Below, one piece after another: positions 35,795 to 46,897 of a DNA stretch of 64,000 nucleotides. The notes beneath the pieces are model-generated. The model saw nothing but the letters and a program-made list of their open reading frames with translations. It was not told where the DNA came from and made no database searches. Both the position numbers and the translations under genes were made by a program. The DNA is taken from positions 248,001 to 312,000 of the forward strand of contig CBFFRP010000069.1 of NCBI GenBank assembly GCA_965644295.1, read 5' to 3'. Numbering within the stretch: the first letter of the stretch is position 1; each line of letters starts with the position of its first letter. Origin of the DNA: Paraphysomonas bandaiensis (lineage: Eukaryota; Chrysophyceae).

Positions 35795-37602
35795 CTACTG
35801 CAAAATACTATCACGGCACGCCTTGATTGCTAAAGCGGAGGCAGTCAGAGTCGGGTTGGCCGCCATTCCCTTATTGATATTACCATTCCCACCGACCCAC
35901 AAGTTAGTAGTACCCCAGACTTGGGAGTTGCAATCGGCCACACTGGTTTCCGGATCCTTCCCAACGCGAGTGACACCGTGGATGTGAAGCACCAACCCGG
36001 GAGCCATGAACTGCGGGTTCGAACCTGGCAAGAAACCACCAATGGATCTGGTGGCGCGGACCATGTCGAGCATCATATCGTGATGCTGTTGCGCATTAGC
36101 CACACTATCGCGAACATTAAAAGTTGGCTGTGGCATACCGAATATGTCCACTTCGGTGTCACTGAAAGTAACTTCGTTCGTTACCAACTGTTCGCCCAAG
36201 CCAAACCAGCGAAAATCAAGGACGAGTCGAGAGTCTACATTGGGGGCAGTGTCTCCGTAGGCGAACGCATCGCGATGGATCTGGCAGTGCCATGGTCTGC
36301 CTTCGCTAACAGGAATGTAGCAATTGGGATCGACGTCAGAGTACGGAATGGGGATGTCATTAGGAAAGTGCTCAAGATGGTCACGCACTGCCTCATGAAA
36401 TCGAGGATCCGTTCTCACTTTTTCGAGAATATTTTGGTTGTAAACCACTTGGCAGAAAGCCATGGGCTGTTCCACCAAATACTTGCCCAGGGCCGGCGAA
36501 CGAAAATTCGACTTGTGGAGGAGCTGTGCCCCCAACACTGTGCCGCCACACACAATATACTTCTTTGCTCGGACTATGGTTTGCGTCTTGTGGAGGAGGT
36601 TTTCGATGATGGCATATGACACGTTGCCATCTGCTCCCTTCACTAGCTCACGACAGATGTGTTGCTCCTTAATGACGAAGCGACGTCCTTCCATTCCTCG
36701 CGCCGGTGTGAAGTCTGCATCGTCGATAGAAAAGTTGTCATCCCTTCCCCACTCTCCCAAGACAGTGTTTGCAGAACCCCAGCGAAAAAAGGTCTTATTG
36801 TTTCCTCTCCTTTCCACTGACAGCGGCAAGTTCTGGGGATTGTATGGTGCTTGAAGCTCTGGGTACTCCTGTAAAGGAAAAATGTAAATATACATATTGC
36901 AAAAAATACTATAAAAAACACAAGAAAACAAGAAAATCTACAATTGCAAGTTTTATGTACCTGCTGTAGCGCCTCTCGAACCACTGTAGTTCGAATGGAT
37001 TGGTTGAAGGCAGCTTGGGTGCGACCGTAGAGGGCTTCAGCCTCATCATACAATTCATTCCATTCCGCCGGCTCTAAAATATCGGACTGCTCGATAGTAG
37101 GGTGGGCACGCGGAATCGCGCAGGTCCAATGAGTTGCCATGCCACCCACAGCGTAAGTTGCTGCCGCACCTGGCAAATTTACCGCTGGGTTTTGCTCATT
37201 ATTTTGGTGCAAAGCGCCAGGATAACCTGCAGGTGGTTTGTAGCTAAACGGATCCAATGTTGGAACAGTCGATGTATCCACCGGAACCGAAAGGGTGTGG
37301 AGATGACCCCTTATAACATTTGCAAAGGGGTTTACATCTTTTTGATAAACCGCTGCGTTCTTCAGATGCACCCCAGGTCGAATACTCTGAGCGCTTCCAA
37401 TGTCAACCATCAACACATTGTAATTATGTTTCTGATCATCTAATATCTTTCGAGCAAATGTTGCACCTACAGGTCCTGATCCCACGATCAAGACATCAAC
37501 ATCAATTTCTTGAATAATAGTAGGGGACACTTCTTTTGGGCAAGGATCATAATATCTACATTCATCATCATATGCTGATGATTCAGATTTCATTGATTTC
37601 AT
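35795..37602 (-). CDS. Pyranose 2-oxidase (GMC oxidoreductase), 571 aa
   Basis: Flavoenzyme oxidising aldopyranoses at C2 to 2-keto sugars with release of H2O2. Exon 1 is 37602-36961 and exon 2 is 36868-35795 (TAG), with one intron of 92 bp. Features are the Rossmann FAD motif GSGPVG (residues 41-46) and VGGMATHWTC with His158, which aligns with the FAD-attaching His of Trametes P2O (GMSTHWTC), and Thr160. PWHCQIHRDAFAYG (407-418), MPQPTF (459-464) and GGFLPGSNPQFM also match, as does ANPTLTA with the conserved Asn552. The family's catalytic His in GTHRMG is Thr514 here (GVTRVG), with a His at 511 three residues earlier. No signal peptide is apparent, as in many fungal P2Os. It is convergent with the AUDH/IolE fusion gene. 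Length is slightly below fungal P2O (about 620 aa). Confidence 0.9.
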
Positions 37603-37749
37603 TGGATATAGATGGGATTAGAGATGGGAATAATGATGGGATTCTAATTGCTGCTTTGCAAGACATTGTGTAGCTTGAAGATCCACATATCTTGAAGATC
37701 CACACATATGTTTGAAGAGAAATACAATATCTTGAAGAGACTAAACTGA
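37603..37749. promoter_or_regulatory. Upstream region of pyranose 2-oxidase
   Basis: A short flank with TCTTGAAGATCCACA-type direct repeats (about 37670-37735) before the fold-back element begins. Confidence 0.4.
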
Positions 37750-40700
37750 ATATCAATGGAGTATGTGTGTATGTATACTATACTATATACTATATACGGT
37801 ACCTACTATGTATAGGGGGTAAGTGTGTATGTATGCTATACTATATACGGTACAATCTATAGGGGTAGTGCGTATACTATATACGTACGTATAGTATACA
37901 TACACACATGCCCCTATAGATTGTACGTACCGTATATAGTATAGTATACACATACGCACATACCCCTATAGATTGTACGTACCGTATTACGTAGTATAGT
38001 ATACATACGCACATACCCCGATAGATAGGAAGGGGGGGCTCTATTATGAACCGTTTTTTGGCCATTTTCATCGCTCATATAGTCAACCTTTAAATTCATG
38101 ACTTATCAATCTGAGCATATCATGAGATCAGGCTTTCTCTCAACTTAATTTCATATTATTTGATCAGCTTCTCTCATAATTTGGTTCTGATGTTATAGCC
38201 CGCCAAAGTGAACACCTTAAGGCGATTTTCAGTCGTTCAAAAAAACAGGTCCCCTATTATGAACCATTTTCAAAACGCAGAGTTGACAGGCATATTCACA
38301 TTATTACACATATCTCAACACATATACTAATAGTGCAGACATGTTTCATGACAGTTAGACTAATATTATACTGCTTGACACGCCTGTGTGCTCTGATCCT
38401 TGTAATTCATTCTACGTCTACAGATATTGTAGAGTTTATGTGATTCGTCGAGTTTGTGATTCATGAGTGTCATATCTGTAGTGTGACTCTATACCCACTT
38501 ATATGTGTTAAAATAGAACTAGTACCATTGTTTTGAATTAATCAGAAGTTTATTTTACTCCATGGCGCCTATGCCGAAGCCATATTCATGTGATAATCCA
38601 AATGTAACAAATCCATAGACCCTAATAGCAAGAGACCCGCAGTCCTGTCGAGATTCTCTAGAAACGTTAGGAGTAATGTAAATGTTGATAGACTTACTAG
38701 GTAAACCTTCCAGACTATTCATTGGTCGTTTGGTGACAATGTAGAATGTAGAGCCCCGTTGCAGTCGTATTTGTATATGTAGGATATAGTAGGACACTGA
38801 GGCACTATTCAACTACCCATTAGTAACTACCTGGCTGGCATTCTTAACATGCACTAATAAAAACTTGGTAATTAAAAGTGTCTACTCTCAGTCAATCACA
38901 TATCATATTATATTAAAGGTAATAATCGAAAAGATAAACAACTCATGTTAATTAATCATATAAAAAGTAAAGCTCATCGCAAAGATACTAATAAATAAAT
39001 CATACACAAATTTCTCACACCATGATGTCACATACAAGGTTTCCATCCACTAAATTCAAACTTGCTAACCGCACCTTCATCGGCGATTCCAATAATGCAA
39101 GCAGGTAGGCTTAGTTCCCGGCTTGATTAGGGCGCTATTTGATTCAGATGACCTGGGGAGTACGACTATCAATGACTAGAGAATATCGACCGCTTCATAT
39201 GTCCAATTGAAGGTGGAAATTTCGTGGATAGATTATATGACGCGATTGTATTACCACCTCCTGATTTATGAGGGTATTCTTCGCCTTCTCATTTACAGTC
39301 TCCTTTCATAGGCTGACGGTTTTGAAAACCCTTCGCCAGGGGTCGAAGCCGATCTCATCCAAGTCTTCAACATCCTCTCCATCTGGCCTACCCTTGGGGA
39401 GAGCGCCTGAGTGAATGCAGTCAGCCATATCCATAAGCAACTTCCGAGTCATAGTGCTTTGCTGTGTCGGATCTGCGGCCTCAGCACGCCTGAACCACAT
39501 CTCAAAAGCCTTGCTAATTGTTGACCTGGTGTTCTCCAACCAGTCATAATCCTTCAGTATTAAGAAGTTATCCTTTAAAAAGTTCTCCTTTAAAAAGTTC
39601 TCCCCGCATTTGGCCTTCCTGTGACGTTCAGACTGATTCGTAGCGACCCCCCCGTTCGCCCCACAGAAAGCATCCGCATATTGGTGGCAGCATTACACTG
39701 CGAATTCTCATATATCGCTTCTTTGACTATACCCATAACCAGCATGGTCATGGAGGTCGAACGTCACTGCCATCAATTCCCGTCAAGACGTGATGACAGG
39801 AGGGGGGGTGGTCCGGAGAGAGGAAACTGCAACTCGTCGATGACACTGGCCAACAAAAGTGATTAGACTCGTCTTCCACAAAAGCGTTCATAACCGATAT
39901 AGATTCCATATCGAGTCATACCCGAAGAAGCCTTAAATCCCTCGTCAGAGTAGAAAATGGAACTCCAAAGTGCTCCAGGATTTCGCTCCACTTCATTTAG
40001 CCAATAACGCGGGATTTAGGGCTGCCATACGTTCCTCAAGTTAGTGGACCTTCCAGCTTGATAGAATATTAATGTCAGGGAGGGATTTGGCAGCTGCTCT
40101 GATGGTCCGCTCAGGAGCCCGGGAGGAGCCTGAATTAAGGTGATCTGTAGAAGGGAGTGCCCCAAACAACCTATTCACAACCCTTTTTACGGGTACAGAT
40201 ACAGGCATACTTCCAGGCTTAGTCGCTTTCATCACTGATGCAATTATATGATTATGGAGGGGGCGGGTCGCTTGCATCGTGCTGCTAATGGTGGGAGGCC
40301 ACCATGAGGATTCATGTCACTTATCTCTATAAATATGAGATGAGAGTGGGATCTGAAGGGGCCAGTGTGTCAAGCATACTCAAGTTAGTCTAAGCATGTG
40401 ACCGTATATACGAATACAGACGCTGCCAGCACTTCATTCGAGGAAATAGTGATCGAAGTCCACAAATCTTCCAACTTCGTTTTCAGAAAATGGTTCATAA
40501 TAGGGTCCAAAAAAATCAAAATGGTTCATAATAGAGCCCCCCCTTCCTAGTACGTACCGTATACATACACACATACCCCTATAGATTGTACGTACCGTAT
40601 ATAGAATAGTATACATACGCACATACCCCTATAGATTGTACGTACCGTATATAGAATAGTATACATACGCACATACCCCTATAGATTGTACGTACCGTAT

Positions 40701-40890
40701 ATAGTATAGTATACATACGCACATACCCCTATAGATTGTACGTACCGTATATAGTATAGTATACATACACACATACCCCTATAGTATACATACGCACATA
40801 CCCCTATAGATTGTACGTACCGTATATAGTATAGTATACATATACACATGCCCCTATAGATAGTACGTACCGTACATAGGGGTATGTGTG
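37750..40890. mobile_element. Large fold-back element with tandem-repeat ends
   Basis: Left end (37750-38060) and right end (40490-40890) are inverted copies. GGGGGGGCTCTATTATGAACC (38032) faces GGTTCATAATAGAGCCCCCCC (about 40522). A second inverted pair, CCCTATTATGAACCATTTTC (about 38251) and GAAAATGGTTCATAATAGGG (about 40486), lies inside. Beyond these sit 50-bp tandem repeats (CCCCTATAGATTGTACGTACC). The 2.2 kb interior has only decayed frames, such as minus-strand 39306-39560 (EMWFRRAEAADP) and Cys-rich scraps near 39620-39720. No transposase motif is recognisable. Confidence 0.7.
40556..40880. repeat. 50-bp tandem repeat array (right end)
   Basis: CCCC blocks at 40576, 40626, 40676, 40726 and 40776 show an exact 50-bp period, followed by one shortened unit. 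The unit contains GATTGTACGTACCGTATATA. Inverted and direct units of the same sequence occur at about 37780-38030. Confidence 0.9.
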
Positions 40891-41200
40891 CATCTATATG
40901 TCTGTATATCTGGAAACTTCATTGGAACGATACTTCAATTCAACCCTACGCACTTCTCTCCACTCTACCATATACGGTATAAAGTTACTCTACATACGTA
41001 CATATGAAGTACTTCTTTATCCATCTATCTAGACATACATACATACATACCTTAACAACATCACTCATACTCCACCATACCACTTGATCTACTATATAAA
41101 ACAATCAAACATTCATTGATTTCATATTCTGATCATATCCAGTCATATATCAACCATTCTTTTCATATGATAAGTCTATAGATAACGTTATATAGTTGCA

Positions 41201-43326
41201 ATGGCTCCATCTAAACAATCGAAAGAGAAACATAAGATAGAGAAGGTTATCCCTTATAATCGACATAATTCATTACGTACAATGATGAATTTATTCCCAT
41301 TTCGTTTGTTTTCTATACAATGGAATGATAATATATGGAATGGTGTGTTAAAGATGAAGGACAGTATGATGCATAGTATGATGCTACGAGCTGTGGGGCA
41401 TACCATACAGTCACAGGGGGGTACAATACAGTCAGAGGATGGTATGTTACAGTCGCAGGGGGGTACAATACAGTCTCAGGGGGATGCAATACAGTCAGAG
41501 GATGGTATGTTACAGTCACAGGATGGTATGTTACAGTCTCAGGGGGGTACAATACAGTCAGAGGAGGGTATGTTACAGTCTCAGGGGGTTGTGTCACAGT
41601 CACAGGCCCATACAACGCAGTCACAGGGGGGTATATCAGATCAACATATCACACAAACAATTAATACCAGAGAGAAATATTTAACACCATTTCATTTTAT
41701 ACCAATTGATGTGTTCAATGATTATCTCACAAGATATTTGACTCTACAAGATATTGTAGCGCTTCGATCAACATGTAGAAGTGCACAAGATCTCGTTGAA
41801 ATGAGTTCAAGATCTTATGCTGATTTGCTTCTTATTCAGCACCGAAAAGTTGCTCCAATCTGTGTGGGGACGTTTGAGAACCGCACTATATATTCTCTTC
41901 CTCCACCTACTACTTCGAGCAGTTTGCCAGTCGTCTGTACTTTAGTGCATTTTGGAAGTCTTTTATCACAGCAACGCATGTGTGTCGATGCCAATTATAT
42001 GGCAACAGTGCAATGCTCTGAAAACTTGGGAGCACTCCAGTTTCTGGATGAGAATATGCGGGCAAGTGTAGTGGATTGGATGGTCGAGGTGTCAGTTGAA
42101 TTTTCATTGGCTCCCGCCGTCCTTCATTGTGCTGTACAACTCCTCGATTTTATATTGGCCTGTGTTCCCGTTCCCCGTTCCAAATTTCAGCTTCTAGGGT
42201 GTACGTGTCTCCTTATAAGGTCTAGGCCTGTTGGTGATGGACGAGGAATGGGTGCTAGTCTACCAGGGTCCTTTTCGATGTCGGAGTCAGACGTAGTATA
42301 TATGTGCGACTCACAGTATTCTGTCGAAGAAGTGACAGATATCGTGACTTTTATCGACCTTCACAAGGGTAAGGCTAAGCCAAATGCTGCACCATATTTC
42401 GACGAAAGGGACAGAAAACTCATCCTGCTAGCAGTCCAGGAGAACAAATCCATTCCTTTCGTACCACCTTTCACCTTCAAGCGTAACGTCAGTGCTCTAA
42501 ACACTGCATTGGCCCCGACTACGTTGTCATTCTTGGCCGTTTTGTGCTCCCTTCTCCGATTACCACTAGTTATGCACCCTCATTTGGAAATCGATGTATC
42601 ACGCTATCCAACTCATGAAGAACACAATCCCCGTGAGTCTCCGACATCTGCAGAGCATGTACTCCTTGCTCTATTTCTCGCTGACTTGTCTCTGATAGAC
42701 TACGCGATGCTGCAATTTTCCCCTTTTACAATTGCATGTTCAGTGGTGTGCCTTACTCGACTAACTTTGCACTATTATTCCACGGGACAGATGCTTTTGA
42801 CTCCGTACGGGGTGGCAGACGGGCGATCACGAGAGGTGAAACAACTCATACGTACAACTTGCAGACGACTGTATATTGATTGCGACGACAGCTACATAGA
42901 CAATCCATTTGGATGCGTATGGCTTGAGAAGTTTATATTGAGCAATGCGCCGGAGAAGCGGGCAGTACGACAATGCATTAAGCGCTTGTGGATGCTTCAC
43001 ACAGGTGTGGGCTCGTGATTGTATTTACTTTTATCCACTAACTGATCTGCTACACAGACTACTTTGGACATATTTACCATCGTGTTACACATGGCGACTA
43101 CACTCCTATGGTACTGCATTATCACTCTCATATGTTCGCTGGTATCAGAGAAAAGTTTGCAGCCCGTGGTAGCAATAGAGATAGGGTATGGCAGAAGCTG
43201 AGAACCCTACAATGGAACGATCTCCAGAGCTTGTTAGACAGGTCAGTAGTATACAGTTTTTCGCCTTTCCCCTGTTTTACCTTTATATGCAGAATATTTG
43301 GCATAGACATGGCAGGTGTGTCTTAG
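41201..43326 (+). CDS. F-box and cyclin-fold protein, 673 aa
   Basis: Three exons join in phase: 41201-43004, 43058-43241 and 43293-43326 (TAG). Residues 66-145 are a seven-residue tandem repeat (QSQGGTI / QSEDGML). An F-box-like helix follows at about 160-205 (IPIDVFNDYLTRYLTLQDIVALRSTC). A cyclin N-terminal fold covers about 275-400 (LDENMRASVVDWMVEVSVEF, the MRAxLVDWLxEV signature). A second cyclin box lies near 480-560 (LALFLADLSLIDYAMLQFSP matches the LAEL.L.D......PS..A pattern). This order resembles animal cyclin F, an SCF substrate adaptor, but similarity outside the signatures is weak. An insert splits the first cyclin box (residues about 345-385). The likely role is cell-cycle-linked ubiquitin ligase targeting; orthology to cyclin F is inferred. 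Confidence 0.82.
41390..41640. repeat. 21-bp coding minisatellite in the F-box/cyclin gene
   Basis: About 11 units of a 21-bp repeat (CAGTC-CAGGGGGGTACAATA type) stay in frame and encode heptads QSQGGTI/QSEDGML. Two unit types alternate irregularly. Confidence 0.9.
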
Positions 43327-43484
43327 TTCTGCTGTGAAGAGCCCTAATTAGTGATAGTTGTTTATATTTTAAGTGATTTCTCATAAGTTTTTTTTCTCAA
43401 ACGCTACTGTATTTAACTAATCATATATTTGCTCTATTGTTTGCACTGACTGCTTTTTAGACTTTTTCTGTTTTCTGGCCATTT

Positions 43485-43489
43485 TATTT
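43485..43489. other. Target site duplication TATTT (left)
   Basis: TATTT immediately before the left Copia LTR; the same 5 bp follow the right LTR at 57632-57636. Five-base duplications are typical of LTR integrases. Confidence 0.85.
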
Positions 43490-43783
43490 TATTAGAATAT
43501 GGATCTTATTCTAGTATATTCAGTATGTCACTTGAAGACAATGTACGAGAATACAGTGAAATATAGTGATGTACAAATGCTGTGATGATATTGAGAAACT
43601 GAAATAGTTTGATCTTTCAAGATATGTTCAGTAACGAGAGGTTCGCATATGTAGGATATTATGCAGGGATTATAATGAGTTAGTGTTGGTTATCACAACT
43701 TCGTGTAAACGATATTAATAAATCTATCTAGTCTTACGACAAATTCTCTCTGTGATCTAGTGTAAAATGAGCGTTTCTCAATA
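43490..43783 (+). repeat. Copia element 5' LTR, 294 bp
   Basis: It starts TATTAGAATATGG and ends CTCAATA. By eye it is identical along its full length to 57338-57631. The gag start codon (43767) lies inside it. Confidence 0.92.
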
Positions 43784-45947
43784 TGGTAGCGAGCGAGGAG
43801 GAGAGAAGGAGGATAGAGGAGTAGTGCCACAGTTTAATGAGAGCAATGTTGAACAATGGATTGAAGACTTCGAAACGTTCCTCATGAGGAAAGAGCAAAG
43901 TGAAGTAGCGGTGGAGCCACCACCGAAGGAAAGCGACTTTGGGGAACAGCCACTCACGTTAATGGAGGAGAAGTCTTACAGACAGGCTGTGAAGAAGTAC
44001 TGGAAGGCGAATGCCATAGCGTATTCGTACTGCAGAGAGGCAGTGCAAACATCTTCGAAGGCGCTTCAGAAATTCCATCTTCTACATAAAGGGTTCAAGG
44101 CTGATGGAAAAGGAAGCAACAGGTTTAAGGCGCATATTATGATTGATGAGTTGAAGAAGTGCTTTGCTGGAGGGAAGCAAAACAAGATCAGTGAGCTGTT
44201 GACTCAGTATGGATCTTTCCGTATGCGTCCGGAGGAGACTGCGAAGGACTATATAATACGGTTTGAAATACTGCTGAAAGAGCTACAGGAGCAGCAGCAG
44301 GACATATCGGAGCTCTCAAAAATAACACGGTTACGAGAAGGTCTGTTGAATGAAGAATATGCTCCTCTGAATGTTGCTTTGTACTTGATGCCTGATGATG
44401 TTGATTATGCAACATTATCAAGGAAGATAGAAAGGTATGATGATACCATTCCTGGAAGGATTGCGTTAGAGCGGAAACGCAAGAAGGTGGAGGAGCTGAA
44501 TTTCATTGAAAAGAGCAAACGGTCTCGAACAGAACGGGATAAGCGTAAGAAGGGCAACTGTAGATATTGCAGGAAAGAAGGAATTCCTCATAGCCATTCA
44601 ACTGAACAGTGCAGGAGGAAGCAGAGGAAGAAGGATGGAGAGATATCAGGGCAGCGTCCTGGAAGTGCTGCGTATACGGGATGCAGAAATTGCAAGTCTC
44701 TGGAACATCTTGCTGCTGATTGTCCAACGACGAAGAAAAAGCATTCTAGAAGAGGAGAGAAAGGGAAGAATCATGGTAGGAAGCCGGACAAAAGGCTGCT
44801 GACAGTAGAGAATATACGGCGTGGAGAACCAGCAGAATTCTCTGATGAAGATGAAGCAAATATGATCGAGGATGTTATGAAATTGTCATGCAATATACAT
44901 GAAACGAATATATGTAGTGTAAATGATGACATGCATTATACATATATTGACACCTGCTGTTCATCATCAATGTTCTTGATGAATGATGTGACCATGCTTG
45001 ACACTCATATGAATACATCAAAGGTGATAAACGGCTCTAAGAAGGGATCAGAGATTCATATCACAAGTGTGGGATCCCGTGGAGCATGGAGAGACATAGA
45101 AATTTCAGATCAGATCAATCGATGCCTGTGCTCCGGACGTAAGCTGAACGAAATGGGCTATCGATTCACGGTGTGGTATGGAATCCAAATTTATGACTGT
45201 AATACTGGTGAACTGGTACTGGAGGGACCCATGAAGAATGGAATGACTGCAGTTCCAACTCAGCAGCTGTTGGAGCTTCCAGATGTGTCTACACCGAGTA
45301 ATTGTGAAGTAAATCTTAGCGATAGGACTGGTGAGGACGAGCTGGAGTTGCTGCATCGGAGAGCGGGTCACTTCAACAAACATGCTTTAGTGGAGGCACA
45401 TAAGAGGATGCTCATCATGGGTACAGGGTTGAAACGAAAACACCTCACAGCCAAGGTACACAAAAATCAGTGTTTGTGTGATGTGTGTGCCAGGTCTAAG
45501 ATAACCCGAGTCAGCTTCCGAACGAAGGACGAGAATTCCGTTAGACCGAATTTTTCAGCAGATATCGCTGTGTACTTAAATTGTCCTGCTAGAGGAGGTG
45601 AGAGGTATGTGTTAAAGATAACGCATCATGCCAGCAAAATGTTCTGGGCGACGGGTTTAGTCCACAGAACTGGGGAAGCAGTCTTAGAAGTCTTCAAAGA
45701 GCTATTTAGAGGAGATGTTAAAAGGTACAAGCTCAAGATGGAGCACTATCATGCAGATGGTGCAGGAGAGTTAATCAGTGAAGAGCTGCGTCAGTATCTT
45801 AGGACACAGGAGTGCTATCAACATACGTGGAGCTCAACAGACTCTCCAGAAATGAATGCCATAGAGGAGAGGAAGTTCAGAACTGCTGGAGAGATGACTC
45901 TTGCAATGCTAATCTTATATGTCTCCTATAGAGTTTCTAACGGGTGA
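43767..45947 (+). pseudogene. Copia gag-protease-integrase, broken
   Basis: Starts with an ATG inside the 5' LTR. The gag part (residues 1-240) contains NVEQWIEDFETFLMRK and MRPEETAKDYIIRFE. Two zinc modules follow: CRYC...HSTEQC and the CCHC knuckle CRNCKSLEHLAADC. The protease-like active site reads IDTCCSSSM. The integrase has the zinc H/C motif (HRRAGHFNKHAL... CLCDVCARSK) and DDE candidates in SADIAV, HADGAGEL and MNAIEERKF. After LAML the frame enters about ten unrelated residues and ends at a TGA; the continuing integrase (SPIEFLTGEPP) is in another frame at 45919-46257. This suggests a deletion of several dozen codons plus a frameshift. Confidence 0.85.
43784..43798 (+). other. Copia primer-binding site
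   Basis: TGGTAGCGAGCGAGG begins directly after the LTR. The leading TGG pairs with the CCA end of a tRNA. The site lies inside the gag reading frame. The tRNA identity is not determined. Confidence 0.6.
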
Positions 45948-46897
45948 GCCTCCAAATTTGAGATATCTTAGGGTATGGGGGTGTCGAACTTATGTTCTTT
46001 CACCGAAGGCGGATCGACGAAAGGATTGGGAGGATAAGGCTCTAGTTGGATATTTAATGGGTTACTCTGATGAGAAGGTAGGATACCATGTATATCTTCC
46101 TGAATCAAACAAGGTGGTGACTACAGTCCATATATTGACTGATGAGTCAACGCCATCACGATCGGAGAAGTATTTCGCAGAGATTGATGCTCTTCGAGTG
46201 CGGGAGGCCGCTAGACCCAAGCTTGCATCCGACTATGTCAGCTTAGAAGGAACGTAACATATTGATGATGAGGACGGACTTCTGTATAAGACAACAAGAG
46301 TTGTAGAACGTAAAAGGGTGTGATTGTAGCATACCATTCACTTGTTACTGCAGGTCGTGAGCATATAGAGCACCGGGTGCCTATACACGTCGAAGACGTG
46401 GTGCGTATGACTGCAGAAACCCCCGGGAATACCGGGTACATAGGAAAGGGGGACGCCCTGAGTACTACGCCAGCCAGGGAGCTGGACCAGGGAAGACCTG
46501 GAGGGTTCCAGGAGAGTCCTGACCCAACCTGTCAACAGACAGTCGTGAGGTTGCAGACCTTGACAGACCGTGGGTCTGGGGATGCGAGCGGGGCTCCTCC
46601 CACACCGCAAGATTTGCGGGCTCAGGATGAGCAAGGTATGGGTTCGTATATATCTACTAGACGACCTATTGAACTAGATGGTGATGGTCGTGTACGGCGG
46701 AAACGGCTACAGCGTAGGTTGGCGAACGCATCGGTGTTAGGAGAAATAAATATGGTTGAGGTGCCAGATGCATGCACTGTTAACTTTAAACATGCAGAGT
46801 TTCAACATGATGACTTTAAGATACCAGACTCCTATGCTGAAGCGGAGAGATCTCCACAGTACATGAAGTGGCGAGAAGCTCGGAAGGTGGAGAAGAC
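45919..46897 (+). pseudogene. Copia integrase C-terminus and linker, broken
   Basis: LRYLRVWGCRTYVLSPKADR and LVGYLMGYSDEKVGYHVYLP are the standard Copia post-integrase block. Stops at about 46255 (TAA) and 46320 (TGA, TAG), and a shift into the 46320-46955 frame, interrupt the linker before the RT. The last 218 bp (46680-46897) are repeated at 55393-55613. Confidence 0.8.

Noticed and set aside
38555-40277. Short ORFs inside the large fold-back element as host genes
   Set aside because: They overlap on both strands, are interrupted and lie between inverted repeats; more likely decayed transposon sequence.
46680-46897. 218-bp duplication read as a true target site duplication
   Set aside because: The 3' LTR is also truncated, so the right junction is not a clean integration product; recombination or template switching fits better.
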